Shown here: one piece after another, positions 34,869-44,588 of the stretch | Position numbering within the stretch: the stretch's first letter is position 1 | Layout: each line of letters begins with the position of its first letter | Assembly: GCF_029846115.1 (NCBI RefSeq) | Contig: NZ_JARVZZ010000001.1 | Location: forward strand, 682,001 to 746,000 | DNA from: Serratia marcescens | GTDB taxonomy: Bacteria > Pseudomonadota > Gammaproteobacteria > Enterobacterales > Enterobacteriaceae | Direction: 5' to 3' | Length of the DNA: 64,000 nucleotides | Made by a program: the position numbers and the translations under genes | Notes under the pieces: model-generated | Databases searched by the model: none | The model's input: only the letters and a program-made list of their open reading frames with translations | Told to the model about the DNA's origin: nothing

Positions 34869-35855
34869 ATGAAATTTAACCTCGCATTATTAAATGCATG
34901 TGTGGTTTCTGCGTGCATGTTATCGACAACACCTGTGTTCGCCGCTGATAAGTATGAGATTGCCGTGGTCGCTAAAGTGACCGGCATTCCGTGGTTCAAC
35001 CGCATGGAAGTGGGCGTCAACGAAGCGGCGAAAAAACTCGACGTCAACGCCTACCAAACCGGCCCTTCTACGCCGGATCCGGCCGCGCAGGTCAAGGTGA
35101 TTGAGGATCTGATCGCCAAGAACGTCAACGCCATCATCGTGGTGCCGAACGACGCCAAGGTGCTGGAGCCGGTGCTGAAAAAAGCGCGCGACAAAGGCAT
35201 CGTGGTGCTGACCCATGAATCCCCGGACCAGCAGATCGGCCAGTGGGACATCGAGACCATCGACAGCGAGAAATACGCGCAGGCCAACGTCGATGAGCTG
35301 GCGAAAGACATGGGCGGCAAAGGCGGCTACGCGATCTACGTCGGCTCGCTGACCGTGCCGCTGCACAACGCCTGGGCCGACTCCGCCATCAAATACCAGA
35401 AAGAAAAATACCCGGACATGTTTGAAGTCACCTCGCGCCTGCCGGTGGCGGAAAGCATCGACAAATCTTACGCCACCACGCTGGATCTGATGAAAACCTA
35501 TCCGCAGATGAAGGGCATCATCGGCTTCGGTTCACTCGGCCCGATCGGCGCCGGCCAGGCGGTGGCCAAGAAACGCGCCAAGGACAAGATCGCGGTAGTG
35601 GGCATCGCCATGCCGGCGCAGGCCGCCCCTTACCTGATGCGCGGCGACATCAAGAAAGCGCTGCTGTGGGATCCGAAAGACGCCGGTTATGCGCTGGTGA
35701 CGGTGGCCGACCAGCTGCTGCAGGGCAAGGAAGTGAATAAGGACCTGTCGATCGAGGGCCTCGGCAAGGCCGACGTCGACATGGAACACAAAGTGATTCG
35801 GTTTAATAAGATTTTGGAAGTGACCAAAGACAACGCCCAATCGCTTGGATTCTGA
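34869..35855 (+). CDS. Sugar ABC transporter periplasmic substrate-binding protein
   Basis: This 328-residue protein has a signal peptide (cleavage near FAA, residues 24-26) and the periplasmic-binding-protein type I fold of the ribose/rhamnose/AI-2 group (VAKVTGIPWFNRMEVGVNEAAKK, then DLIAKNVNAIIVVPND). It resembles RhaS/LsrB-type proteins. The LsrB segment that contacts AI-2 is not conserved (VGSLTVPLHNAW is found where LsrB has SSPTVTDQNQW), and there are no lsrK/R/F/G genes, so an AI-2 role is unlikely. With the kinase and SIS isomerase downstream, a pentose, ketopentose or pentitol is the most plausible ligand. Confidence 0.85.
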   Translation: MKFNLALLNACVVSACMLSTTPVFAADKYEIAVVAKVTGIPWFNRMEVGVNEAAKKLDVNAYQTGPSTPDPAAQVKVIEDLIAKNVNAIIVVPNDAKVLEPVLKKARDKGIVVLTHESPDQQIGQWDIETIDSEKYAQANVDELAKDMGGKGGYAIYVGSLTVPLHNAWADSAIKYQKEKYPDMFEVTSRLPVAESIDKSYATTLDLMKTYPQMKGIIGFGSLGPIGAGQAVAKKRAKDKIAVVGIAMPAQAAPYLMRGDIKKALLWDPKDAGYALVTVADQLLQGKEVNKDLSIEGLGKADVDMEHKVIRFNKILEVTKDNAQSLGF

Positions 35856-35902
35856 TTTTTCGCGTAATTTCGCCACACCGGGAAAGTAGTTAAACCCTCG
35901 TA

Positions 35903-35925
35903 GGGGCGCAGCATTGCTGCGCCCA
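35903..35925. repeat. Palindromic intercistronic element between binding protein and ATPase genes
   Basis: The 10-bp arms GGGCGCAGCA/TGCTGCGCCC meet almost without a loop and are preceded by CGTAG. The composition differs from flanking coding sequence. It looks like a dispersed extragenic palindrome (REP-like). It may stabilise the upstream binding-protein mRNA or reduce read-through, giving an excess of binding protein. Confidence 0.6.
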
Positions 35926-35960
35926 GGGCTTCGGCCGCTACGCAAGCACAGGTTAACGTT

Positions 35961-37460
35961 ATGACAGCCTCCCCCGCATTTATCACCCTGGAGAATATCA
36001 GCAAGCGATTCCCAGGCGTGCTGGCATTAGACCAGATCAACCTGACGCTGAATAAAGGCGAAGTGCACTGCCTGGCCGGGCAAAACGGCTGCGGCAAAAG
36101 CACCATCATTAAAATCATCTCCGGCGTCTATCAGCCGGAAAAAGGCGCCAACATTTCGCTGGAAGGCAAACTCTTCCACGCCCTGACGCCGCAGCTGTCC
36201 GGTTATTACGGCATACAGGTGATCTACCAGGACCTGTCGCTGTTCCCCAACCTGACGGTGGCGGAGAACATCGCCATCCACCGTTACCTGCCCGGCGGCC
36301 ATTTCTGGGTGCGTAAGCGGGTGATGCGCCAGACGGCACTCGACGCCATGGCGCGGGTCGGCATACGCATCGATCCCGATAAAAAGGTGGAAAAACTGTC
36401 GATCGCCGATCGGCAGCTGGTGGCGATTTGCCGCGCCATCGCCGCCGAGGCGCGGTTGGTTATCATGGACGAACCGACCGCCTCGCTGACCCGCCAGGAG
36501 GTCGACGGCCTGCTGCGGGTGGTCAACGAGCTGAAGGCGGCCGGCATCTGCGTGGTATTCGTCAGCCACAGATTGGACGAAGTGATGGAAGTCGCCGATC
36601 GCATCAGCGTGATGCGCGACGGCAAGCTGGTAGGCACCTGGCCGGCCAGCGAACTGGACAGCCATGAACTGGCGTTCCTGATGACCGGCCAACGCTTCCA
36701 CTACAGCCCGCTGCCGCCGCTGCCGCCGGCCGAACAGGCACCGCTGCTCGAGGTGCGCAACCTCAGCCGCGGCGAGAAATACCGCAACGTCAATCTGGCG
36801 CTGCGCGGCGGCGAGATCGTCTCGATCGTCGGCCTGCTCGGCGCCGGCCGTACCGAACTGTGCCTCAGCCTGTTCGGCATGACGCGGCCGGACAGCGGCG
36901 AGATCCGCATCGAGGGCCGGGCGGTGCAACTGCACAACAACCGCGAAGCGGTGCGCCACGGCATCGGCTATGTGTCGGAGGATCGCCTGACGCAGGGGCT
37001 GATCATGGAACAATCGATCTACGACAACACCATCGTCACCGTCTTCGATCGGCTGCATACCTCGCTCGGGCTGCTGGATCACGCCAAGGCGACCGAGCTG
37101 GTCAACCGGCTGATCCGCGATCTGAACATCAAGGTGTCCGACAGCGCATTGCCGGTGAAAACCCTGTCCGGCGGCAACGCCCAGCGCATCGCCATCGCCA
37201 AATGGGTGGCGACCCAGCCGAAGATCCTGATCCTCGACTCACCCACCGTCGGCGTGGACATCGCCAACAAAGAGGGGATCTACCAGATCGCCCGCGATCT
37301 GGCGCAGCTGGGCATGGCGGTGCTGATGATCTGCGACGAGATCCCGGAAGCCTATTACAACAGCCATCGGGTGATGGTGATGCGCAAGGGCGAACTGATC
37401 GCCGAGTTTGCGCCGCACCAGAGTACCGAGCAACAGATCGCCGAGGTGGTGAATGGATAA
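35961..37460 (+). CDS. Sugar ABC transporter ATP-binding protein, double NBD (RbsA/MglA family)
   Basis: This 499-residue tandem ATPase has a first NBD with Walker A GQNGCGKST (about 42-50), a degenerate signature (VEKLSIADRQ) and Walker B LVIMDEP. The second NBD (~250-499) has the altered P-loop GLLGAGRTE and an intact signature KTLSGGNAQR with ILILDSP. That asymmetry is normal for carbohydrate CUT2 transporters. It powers the two permeases encoded next; its stop overlaps the first permease start by 8 bases. Confidence 0.95.
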   Translation: MTASPAFITLENISKRFPGVLALDQINLTLNKGEVHCLAGQNGCGKSTIIKIISGVYQPEKGANISLEGKLFHALTPQLSGYYGIQVIYQDLSLFPNLTVAENIAIHRYLPGGHFWVRKRVMRQTALDAMARVGIRIDPDKKVEKLSIADRQLVAICRAIAAEARLVIMDEPTASLTRQEVDGLLRVVNELKAAGICVVFVSHRLDEVMEVADRISVMRDGKLVGTWPASELDSHELAFLMTGQRFHYSPLPPLPPAEQAPLLEVRNLSRGEKYRNVNLALRGGEIVSIVGLLGAGRTELCLSLFGMTRPDSGEIRIEGRAVQLHNNREAVRHGIGYVSEDRLTQGLIMEQSIYDNTIVTVFDRLHTSLGLLDHAKATELVNRLIRDLNIKVSDSALPVKTLSGGNAQRIAIAKWVATQPKILILDSPTVGVDIANKEGIYQIARDLAQLGMAVLMICDEIPEAYYNSHRVMVMRKGELIAEFAPHQSTEQQIAEVVNG

Positions 37461-38442
37461 GTCATTATTGGCCCGCCTGGCGGGGCGGCACGAGTTTTAT
37501 CTCGGCCTGTTGGTGCTGCTGCTGGCGATCGGCCTGAGCGCCGGCACCGACGAATTTCTGACGCTCGGCAACCTGACCGACGTCGCCACCAGCTACGCCA
37601 TTCTCGGCATCCTGGCCTGCGGGCTGTTCGTGGTGCTGATCGCCGGCGGCATCGACATTTCGTTCCCGGCGGTCACCGCCATCGCCCAGTATGTGATGGC
37701 CAGCTGGGTGATCCAGCACGGCGGCAGCTTCCCGCTGGCGTTCGCCCTGGCGATTGGCGTCGGCCTGCTGCTCGGGCTGGTGAACGGTTTCCTGGTGTAC
37801 TGGCTGAAAGTGCCGGCGATCATCATCACCATCGCCACCCTTAACCTGTTCTACGGCCTGCTGGTGTACGTCACCAACGGCACCTGGCTGTACGGCTTCC
37901 CGGACTGGTTCATGAACGGTATCAACTGGTTCTCGTTCCAGGGCGCCGACGGCTACGACTACGGCCTGACGCTGCCGCTGCTGTGCCTGCTGGCGACCAT
38001 CGTCGTCACCGGCGTGCTGATGAACCGCACCCGGCTGGGGCGCCAGATCTACGCCATGGGCGGCAACCGCGACGCGGCGTCGCGCCTGGGGTTGAACCTG
38101 CTGCGGCTGCATTTTTGCGTCTACGGCTACATGGGCATTCTGGCCGGCGTCGCGGCGGTGGTGCAGGCGCAGATTACCCAGTCGGTGGCCCCCAATTCTC
38201 TGCTCGGCTTCGAGCTGACGGTATTGGCGGCGGTGGTGCTGGGCGGCACCAGCATGAGCGGCGGCCGCGGCTCGTTGACCGGCACCCTGCTCGGCGTGGT
38301 GCTGCTGGCCTTCCTGCAAAACGGGCTGACGCTGCTCAGCGTCTCGGCCTATTGGCACCAGGTGTTCAGCGGCGCGATCATTTTGATCAGCATCAGCACC
38401 ACCGCCTGGAACGAAAAACGCAAACTGCTCAAGGAGATCTGA
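37453..38442 (+). CDS. Sugar ABC transporter permease 1 (CUT2 family)
   Basis: This 329-residue integral membrane protein has eight to ten helices. It carries the CUT2 permease signatures: GLFVVLIAGGIDISFPAV near the N-terminus, GLVNGFLVYWLKVPAIIITIATL in the middle, and LAAVVLGGTSMSGGRGSLTG in the C-terminal half. It pairs with permease 2 (38444) to form the membrane channel. Translation is coupled to the ATPase gene (8-base overlap) and to the next permease (1-base gap). Confidence 0.95.
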   Translation: MDKSLLARLAGRHEFYLGLLVLLLAIGLSAGTDEFLTLGNLTDVATSYAILGILACGLFVVLIAGGIDISFPAVTAIAQYVMASWVIQHGGSFPLAFALAIGVGLLLGLVNGFLVYWLKVPAIIITIATLNLFYGLLVYVTNGTWLYGFPDWFMNGINWFSFQGADGYDYGLTLPLLCLLATIVVTGVLMNRTRLGRQIYAMGGNRDAASRLGLNLLRLHFCVYGYMGILAGVAAVVQAQITQSVAPNSLLGFELTVLAAVVLGGTSMSGGRGSLTGTLLGVVLLAFLQNGLTLLSVSAYWHQVFSGAIILISISTTAWNEKRKLLKEI

Positions 38443-38443
38443 C

Positions 38444-39397
38444 ATGACGCAGTTAACTCGGTTGATCCCAAGCGATCGGATCATTCGCCTGCAGGGCGCG
38501 ATCATCATCGCGGTGGCGCTGCTCTTCGCCGGGCTGCTCGGATCGCGCTTCTTCAGCCTCGGCAACTTCCAGTCGATCGCCTCGCAGCTGCCGATCCTCG
38601 GCCTGCTGGCGCTCGGCATGGGCATCACCATGCTGACCGGCGGCATCAACCTGTCGATCATCGCCGGCGCCAACGCCTGTTCGCTGGTGATGGCGGCGAT
38701 CATCGTCAGCCATCCCGACCAGCCGCTGTTCCTGGTGCTGGCGCTGTTGGCCGGCCTGCTGGTGGCGGTGGCGATCGGCGCGCTGAACGGCGCGCTGGTG
38801 GCCTGGATCGGCGTCTCCCCGATCCTCGCCTCGCTCGGCACCATGACGCTGATCACCGGCCTGAATATCCTGCTGTCCAACGGCGCGGTGATCTCCGGCT
38901 TCCCGGCGGCGATTCAATTTCTCGGCAACGGCGCCGTGCTCGGCGTGCCGGTGGCGCTGATCCTGTTCCTGCTGGTGGCGGCCGGGCTGTGGCTGCTGCT
39001 GGAGCACACCACGCTGGGCCGCAGCCTGTACCTGATCGGCTCCAACGAGCAGGCTACCCGCTTCAGCGGCGTGAATACCGCGCGGGTGCAGATCGCGGTG
39101 TATATCCTGTCGGCGCTGCTCGGCTGGGGCGCCGCGCTGCTGATGATGGCCAAGTTCAACTCGGCCAAGGCCGGCTACGGCGAATCTTATCTGCTGGTGA
39201 CCATTCTGGCCTCGGTGCTGGGCGGCATTAATCCGGACGGCGGTTTCGGCCGTATTCTGGGGCTGGTGCTGGCGCTGATCGTGCTGCAAATGTTGGAAAG
39301 CGGCCTCAATCTGCTGGGGGTCAGCAGCTACCTGACCATGGCCCTGTGGGGCGGCGTGCTGATCCTGTTTATCGCGTTACAGAATCGAAAAGCCTGA
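38444..39397 (+). CDS. Sugar ABC transporter permease 2 (CUT2 family)
   Basis: This 317-residue membrane protein is homologous to permease 1: LLALGMGITMLTGGINLSII, ALNGALVAWIGVSPILASLG and VTILASVLGGINPDGGFG occupy the same positions. Two non-identical permeases from tandem genes are characteristic of rhamnose- and AI-2-type CUT2 systems. It is followed by the FGGY kinase gene after 10 bases. Confidence 0.95.
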   Translation: MTQLTRLIPSDRIIRLQGAIIIAVALLFAGLLGSRFFSLGNFQSIASQLPILGLLALGMGITMLTGGINLSIIAGANACSLVMAAIIVSHPDQPLFLVLALLAGLLVAVAIGALNGALVAWIGVSPILASLGTMTLITGLNILLSNGAVISGFPAAIQFLGNGAVLGVPVALILFLLVAAGLWLLLEHTTLGRSLYLIGSNEQATRFSGVNTARVQIAVYILSALLGWGAALLMMAKFNSAKAGYGESYLLVTILASVLGGINPDGGFGRILGLVLALIVLQMLESGLNLLGVSSYLTMALWGGVLILFIALQNRKA

Positions 39398-39407
39398 GGA
39401 GAAAATA

Positions 39408-41045
39408 ATGGCGAGCTATTTTATTGGCGTAGATGTGGGCACCGGAAGCGCGCGCGCAGGCGTATTCGATCTCAACGGCCGCATGGTCGGCCAGGCCAGC
39501 CGGGCCATCGATCTGTACCGGCCGAAGGCGGATTTCGTCGAGCAGTCGTCGGATAATATCTGGCAGGCGGTGTGCAATGCGGTGCGCGACGCGGTCAACC
39601 AGGCCGACATCAACCCGATCCAGGTCAAGGGGTTGGGCTTCGACGCCACCTGTTCGCTGGTGGTGCTGGATAAAGAGGGCAAGCCGCTGACCGTCAGCCC
39701 CTCTGGCCGCACCGAACAGAACATCATCGTGTGGATGGATCACCGGGCGATCGCCCAGGCCGAGCGCATCAACGCCACCAAACATCGGGTGCTGGACTTC
39801 GTCGGCGGCATTATCTCGCCGGAGATGCAGACGCCGAAACTGCTGTGGCTGAAACAGCACATGCCCACCACCTGGGCCAACGCCGGCTACCTGTTCGATC
39901 TGCCGGACTTCCTCACCTGGCGCGCTACCCAGGACGCCACCCGCTCGCTGTGTTCGACGGTGTGCAAGTGGACCTATCTCGGCCACGAACAGCGCTGGGA
40001 CAAGAGCTACTTCCAGCAGATCGGGCTGGAAGACGTGCTGGAACATGACGCGGCCAAGATCGGCAGCGATGTCAAAATGATGGGCGAGCCACTGGGCCAC
40101 GGCCTGACCCAGCGCGCCGCCAGCGAGATGGGGCTGATCGCCGGCACGGCGGTGAGCGTGTCGATCATCGACGCCCACGCCGGCACCCTCGGCACGCTGG
40201 GCGCCACCGGCGTCTCCGGTGAGGTGGCCGACTTCAACCGCCGCGTCGCGCTGATCGGCGGCACCTCTACCGGCCACATGGCGATGTCGCGCACCGCGCG
40301 CTTTATCGGCGGCGTCTGGGGGCCGTATTACTCGGCGATCCTGCCGGAATACTGGCTGAACGAGGGCGGCCAGTCCGCCACCGGCGCACTGATAGACCAC
40401 GTCATCCAGTCGCACCCGTGCTACCCAGAGCTGCTGGCGCAGGCGAAAACCCAGGGGCAGACCATCTATGAGGTGCTGAACGCCATTCTGCGCCGCATGG
40501 CCGGCGAGCCGGAGAATATCGCCTTCCTGACGCAGGACATCCATATGCTGCCGTATTTCCACGGCAACCGCTCGCCGCGCGCCAACCCGACGCTGACCGG
40601 CATCCTGACCGGGCTGAAGCTGTCGCGCACGCCGGAGGACATGGCGCTGCACTACCTGGCCACCATTCAGGCCATCGCGCTCGGCACCCGCCACATCATC
40701 GAAACCATGAACCACAGCGGCTACTGCATCGACACCATCATGGCCAGCGGCGGCGGCACCAAGAACCCAATCTTCGTGCAGGAGCACGCCAACGCCACCG
40801 GCTGCGCCATGCTGTTGCCGGAGGAGAGCGAAGCGATGCTGCTCGGCGGCGCCATGATGGGCACCGTGGCGGCGGGCGTGTTCGACACCCTGCCGGAGGC
40901 AATGAGCGCCATGAGCCGCATCGGCAAGACGGTCACGCCGCAGACCAACCAGATAAAAAGCTACTACGACCGCAAATACCGGGTATTCCACGAGCTGTAC
41001 AACGACCACATGAAATACCGCCGGTTGATGCAGGAGGAGGCGTGA
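39408..41045 (+). CDS. FGGY-family carbohydrate kinase, D-ribulokinase-like
   Basis: This 545-residue kinase has the N-terminal phosphate loop YFIGVDVGTGSARAGVFD, the segment GLGFDATCSLVVLD and WMDHRAIAQAERIN (catalytic Asp region is DAHAGTLGTLG). The C-terminal ATP motif is MASGGGTKNPIFVQEHAN. Length and these motifs match the FGGY pentulose-kinase subgroup that includes D-ribulokinases, rather than xylulose or glycerol kinases (~500 residues). It should phosphorylate the sugar brought in by the ABC system; D-ribulose or a related ketopentose is the leading guess. GAGGAGA precedes the ATG. Confidence 0.85.
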   Translation: MASYFIGVDVGTGSARAGVFDLNGRMVGQASRAIDLYRPKADFVEQSSDNIWQAVCNAVRDAVNQADINPIQVKGLGFDATCSLVVLDKEGKPLTVSPSGRTEQNIIVWMDHRAIAQAERINATKHRVLDFVGGIISPEMQTPKLLWLKQHMPTTWANAGYLFDLPDFLTWRATQDATRSLCSTVCKWTYLGHEQRWDKSYFQQIGLEDVLEHDAAKIGSDVKMMGEPLGHGLTQRAASEMGLIAGTAVSVSIIDAHAGTLGTLGATGVSGEVADFNRRVALIGGTSTGHMAMSRTARFIGGVWGPYYSAILPEYWLNEGGQSATGALIDHVIQSHPCYPELLAQAKTQGQTIYEVLNAILRRMAGEPENIAFLTQDIHMLPYFHGNRSPRANPTLTGILTGLKLSRTPEDMALHYLATIQAIALGTRHIIETMNHSGYCIDTIMASGGGTKNPIFVQEHANATGCAMLLPEESEAMLLGGAMMGTVAAGVFDTLPEAMSAMSRIGKTVTPQTNQIKSYYDRKYRVFHELYNDHMKYRRLMQEEA

Positions 41046-41644
41046 TGCAGCAGGAATGGCGGCAGGCCGTGCAGGGTTGGCAAACCTACAGCCAGGAGCT
41101 GGCGCAGCTGGGCGAGCGCCTCGACGCACGCACCTGGCAACGGCTGCTGGCGTTGCTGGCCGACTGCCGCGGTAAAATCGCCGTCACCGGCGTCGGCACC
41201 TCGGGAATTGCGGCGCGCAAGATAGCCCACATGCTCGCCTGCGTGGAACGGCCGGCGGTCTACCTCGACGCCACCGGCGCGGCGCACGGCGATCTGGGTT
41301 TTCTGCGTGCCGACGATCTGCTGATCCTGATCTCGCGCGGCGGCAACTCCGACGAACTGACCCGCCTGCTGCCGACGCTGCAGGCCAAGGGCGTGACGCT
41401 GATCGCGGTGACGGAAAACCCGCATTCCGCCATCGCGCAGGCGGCGCAGCTGACGATCGCCACCGGGGTGCAAAAGGAGATAGATCCGCTGAACATGCTG
41501 GCCACCACCTCAATTGTGCTGGTGTTGGCGATCTTCGACGCCGCCTGCGCCTGCCTGATGGCGCGCAGCGGTTACGACAAGGATACCTTGCTGGCGGTGC
41601 ATCCGGGCGGCGGCGTGGGGAAAAGCTTGCGGGAGGAAAACTGA
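41045..41644 (+). CDS. Single-domain SIS sugar isomerase, arabinose-5-phosphate-isomerase-like
   Basis: This 199-residue protein (an in-frame GTG at 41042 is an alternative) consists of one SIS domain. GVGTSGIAARKIAHML, AAHGDLGFLRADDLLILISRGGNSDEL and VHPGGGVGKSLR closely follow KdsD/GutQ. It lacks the C-terminal CBS pair that makes those proteins ~320 residues. It probably interconverts D-ribulose 5-phosphate and D-arabinose 5-phosphate, taking the product of the kinase before it, whose stop codon overlaps this ATG. Single-domain isomerases of this type have been described in uropathogenic E. coli. Catalytic His is retained in AAHGD. Confidence 0.85.
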   Translation: MQQEWRQAVQGWQTYSQELAQLGERLDARTWQRLLALLADCRGKIAVTGVGTSGIAARKIAHMLACVERPAVYLDATGAAHGDLGFLRADDLLILISRGGNSDELTRLLPTLQAKGVTLIAVTENPHSAIAQAAQLTIATGVQKEIDPLNMLATTSIVLVLAIFDAACACLMARSGYDKDTLLAVHPGGGVGKSLREEN

Positions 41645-41664
41645 GGGCCCGACACGGCGGGCCC
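41645..41664. other. Hairpin between convergent SIS and rsmJ genes
   Basis: GGGCCCG/CGGGCCC stem with a 6-base loop immediately after the SIS stop; no T-tract, so only a weak terminator candidate. Confidence 0.5.
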
Positions 41665-41672
41665 GGCAGACA

Positions 41673-42419
41673 TTACAGGGGCATGTAGATATCGAAACGG
41701 TGGCTTTTGGTCAGCGTGGCGGCGTGCGCCGGCACGTCGGCCAGCGGCGGCGCGTAGTCCGGGCGTTTCACCACCACGCGCTTGGTCGCCAAACGGCGCG
41801 CCGGCTCCAGCAGGCCGTCGGCGTCATCGTCGCTGCCCACCAGCGATTGAAACACCCGCATCTCTTTCTTCACCAGCGCGCTTTTCTGCTTGTGCGGGAA
41901 CATCGGATCGAGATACACCACCTCGGGGCGCGGGCTGAGATCCACCAGCGCCGTCAGGCTGGAGGCGTGCAGCAGCGTCAGGCGCTCGCGCAGCCACGGG
42001 CCGATTTCCGCATCCTGATAGCCGCGCTGCAGGCCGTCGTCCAGCAACGCCGCCACCACCGGATTGCGCTCCAGCATCCGTACCCGGCAACCCAGCGCCG
42101 CCAGCACGAAGGCGTCGCGCCCCAGCCCGGCAGTGGCGTCCACCACGTCCGGCAGATAGCTGCCCTTGATGCCGACCGCTTTGGCCACCGCCTCGCCGCG
42201 GCCGCCGCCGAAGCGGCGCCGGTGCGCCATGGCGCCGGTGACGAAATCGACGTAGATCCCGCCGAGCTTCGGCTCGTCGCGCTTACGCAGCTCCAGCCGC
42301 TGCGGGGTCAGTACCAGCGCCATCAGCGCGTCGTCGTCGGACGTCAGTTGCCAGCGCTGCGCCAAAACAGACAAGGCGCCGGGATCGGCGCCTGCTTCAC
42401 ACAATAAACACACGCTCAC
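41673..42419 (-). CDS. rsmJ: 16S rRNA (guanine1516-N2)-methyltransferase RsmJ
   Basis: This 248-residue protein matches E. coli RsmJ (YhiQ) over its whole length: [23 protein letters not shown], then the SAM-binding [19 protein letters not shown], then [21 protein letters not shown]. It methylates G1516 of 16S rRNA. The start appears to be GTG (42419), 8 bases after the prlC stop, so translation is probably coupled to prlC. Gene order prlC-rsmJ is as in E. coli. Confidence 0.95.
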   Translation of the reverse strand: MSVCLLCEAGADPGALSVLAQRWQLTSDDDALMALVLTPQRLELRKRDEPKLGGIYVDFVTGAMAHRRRFGGGRGEAVAKAVGIKGSYLPDVVDATAGLGRDAFVLAALGCRVRMLERNPVVAALLDDGLQRGYQDAEIGPWLRERLTLLHASSLTALVDLSPRPEVVYLDPMFPHKQKSALVKKEMRVFQSLVGSDDDADGLLEPARRLATKRVVVKRPDYAPPLADVPAHAATLTKSHRFDIYMPL

Positions 42420-42427
42420 GTGTCGGG

Positions 42428-44470
42428 TTATCCTTTAATGCCGTAATGGCGCAGCATAGCATCCAGCTGCGGCTCGCGGCCACGGAAGCGTTTGAACAGC
42501 GCCATCGGCTCTTCCGAACCGCCGCGCGACAGAATGTTGTCGAGGAAGGATTTGCCGGTTTCGGCGTTGAAGATCCCCTCTTCTTCGAAGCGCGAGTAGG
42601 CGTCTGCCGACAGCACTTCCGCCCACAGGTAGCTGTAGTAACCGGCCGCATAGCCGCCGGCGAAGATGTGGCTGAAGGCGTGCGGGAAACGGCCCCAGCT
42701 CGGCGAAGGCACCACCGCCACCATTTTCTTCACTTCCGCCAGCGTCGGCAGGATCTGCGCCCCTTTTTCCGGGCTGTATTCGAAGTGCATGCGGAAATCG
42801 AACAGGCCGAACTCCAGCTGGCGCAGGATGAACAGCGCCGCCTGGTAATTCTTGGCCGCCAGCAGCTTGTCGAGCATGGCCTTCGGCAGCGGCTCGCCGC
42901 TCTGGTAGTGGCCCGAGATAAACGCCAGCGCTTCCGGCTCCCAGCACCAGTTTTCCATAAACTGGCTCGGCAGTTCGACCGCATCCCACGGCACCCCGTT
43001 GATGCCGGAGACGCCGGCGGTATCGATCTGCGTCAGCATGTGATGCAGACCGTGGCCGAACTCGTGGAACAGCGTGGTCACTTCGTTATGGGTGAACAGC
43101 GCCGGCTGGTCGCCCAGCGGGCGGTTGAAGTTGCAGGTCAGGTAAGCGACTGGTTTTTGCAGCGTGCCGTCGGCCTTGCGCAGGCTGCCGACGCAGTCGT
43201 CCATCCAGGCGCCGCCGCGTTTGTTTTCGCGGGCGTACAGATCGAGGTAGAAGCTACCGCGCAGCTCGCCGTTAGCGTCGAACAGATCGAAGAAACGCAC
43301 GTCCGGATGCCAGGTTTCCACGTCTTTACGCTCTTTAGCGGTGATGCCGTAGATGCGTTTCACCACTTCGAACAGCCCTTCCACCACCCGCTGCTCCGGG
43401 AAGTACGGGCGCAGCTGCTCGTCGCTGATGGAGAACAGGTGCTGCTTCTGTTTTTCGCCGTAATAGGTGATGTCCCAGGCGTCGAGCTCGTCCACGCCAT
43501 AGTGCTGTTTGGCGAAGGCGCGCAGCTGCGCCAGCTCTTGCTCGGCCTGCGGGCGGGCGCGCTTGGCCAGATCGCTCAGGAAGCCGATCACCTGCTCCGG
43601 GCTCTCCGCCATTTTGGTCGCCAGCGACTTGTCGGCGTAGGTGTCGAAGCCCAGCAGCTGAGCCAGCTCGTGGCGCAGCGCCAGCGTTTCCGCCATCACT
43701 TCGCTGTTGTCCCATTTGCCGGCGTTCGGCCCCTGGTCAGAGGCGCGGGTGGCGAAGGCGCGGTACATCTCTTCACGCAGCGCGCGGTTGTCGGCATAGG
43801 TCAACACCGGCAGGTAGCTCGGCATGTCCAGCGTCAGCAGCCAGCCGTCCTGCTCTTTGGCCTGCGCCATCGCCTGCGCCTGCGCCAGGGCGCTTTCCGG
43901 CAGGCCGCTCAACTCGGCTTCGTCGGTAATCAGTTTGCTCCAGCCCATGGTGGCGTCGAGCACGTTGTTGCTGTAGGTGGAACCCAGTTCGGACAGGCGC
44001 GCGACGATCTCGCCGTAGCGCTGCTGTTTATCCGCCGACAGGCCGATGCCCGACAGTTCAAAATCGCGCAGCGCGTTGTCAACCGCCTTGCGCTGCGGCA
44101 CGCTCAGCGCCTCGAACGCCGCGCCTTCTTTCAGGCTGCGGTAGGCCTGGTACAGCCCTTCGTGCTGGCCGACCCAGGTGCCGTACTCGGACAGCAGCGG
44201 CAGCGCCTGTTCATAGGCGGCGCGCAGCTCCGGGCTGTTTTTCACCGAGTTCAGGTGGCCGATCGGCGACCAGATGCGCGACAGGCGATCGTCTGACTCC
44301 GCCAGCGGCTGACACAGATTATCCCAGGTGAACGGCCCCGGCTGCGCGACCACGCGCTCTACCGCGGCGCGGCAGTCCGCCAGTGCGGATTGCACCGCAG
44401 GCACGATATCTTCAGGGCGGATCGCCGAGAACGGCGGCAGGGAAAACGGGGTCAGCAACGGATTTGTCAT
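42428..44470 (-). CDS. prlC: Oligopeptidase A
   Basis: This 680-residue M3-family metallopeptidase has E. coli-type length. The zinc motif HEFGH is at residues 469-473, within [17 protein letters not shown], and the third ligand region is downstream. It degrades peptides and cleaved signal peptides in the cytoplasm. AGGA lies upstream of the ATG. In E. coli prlC is heat-inducible and co-transcribed with rsmJ, and the same arrangement is kept here. Confidence 0.95.
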   Translation of the reverse strand: MTNPLLTPFSLPPFSAIRPEDIVPAVQSALADCRAAVERVVAQPGPFTWDNLCQPLAESDDRLSRIWSPIGHLNSVKNSPELRAAYEQALPLLSEYGTWVGQHEGLYQAYRSLKEGAAFEALSVPQRKAVDNALRDFELSGIGLSADKQQRYGEIVARLSELGSTYSNNVLDATMGWSKLITDEAELSGLPESALAQAQAMAQAKEQDGWLLTLDMPSYLPVLTYADNRALREEMYRAFATRASDQGPNAGKWDNSEVMAETLALRHELAQLLGFDTYADKSLATKMAESPEQVIGFLSDLAKRARPQAEQELAQLRAFAKQHYGVDELDAWDITYYGEKQKQHLFSISDEQLRPYFPEQRVVEGLFEVVKRIYGITAKERKDVETWHPDVRFFDLFDANGELRGSFYLDLYARENKRGGAWMDDCVGSLRKADGTLQKPVAYLTCNFNRPLGDQPALFTHNEVTTLFHEFGHGLHHMLTQIDTAGVSGINGVPWDAVELPSQFMENWCWEPEALAFISGHYQSGEPLPKAMLDKLLAAKNYQAALFILRQLEFGLFDFRMHFEYSPEKGAQILPTLAEVKKMVAVVPSPSWGRFPHAFSHIFAGGYAAGYYSYLWAEVLSADAYSRFEEEGIFNAETGKSFLDNILSRGGSEEPMALFKRFRGREPQLDAMLRHYGIKG

Positions 44471-44588
44471 AGGGCAGTCCTGATTAGCGTTGGGGCCCGC
44501 CGCGGGGGCGAGCCTTAAAATGCGTATGAATCTCTAACATGGAGCCAGACAACAGGAAAATCAATGCCCGGCGTTGATCGTTCGTGCC

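Noticed and set aside
37465..38880. 471-codon frame antisense to the permease genes
   Set aside because: Gln/His/Asp-rich shadow of two hydrophobic permeases; no domain.
34869..41644. AI-2 uptake (lsr) operon
   Set aside because: Transporter resembles Lsr, but lsrK, lsrR, lsrF and lsrG are absent, the LsrB ligand segment is not conserved, and the kinase is of pentulose type.
42446..44296. 616-codon open frame antisense to prlC
   Set aside because: Shadow of a GC-rich gene in the complementary frame; the minus strand carries the HEFGH peptidase motif.
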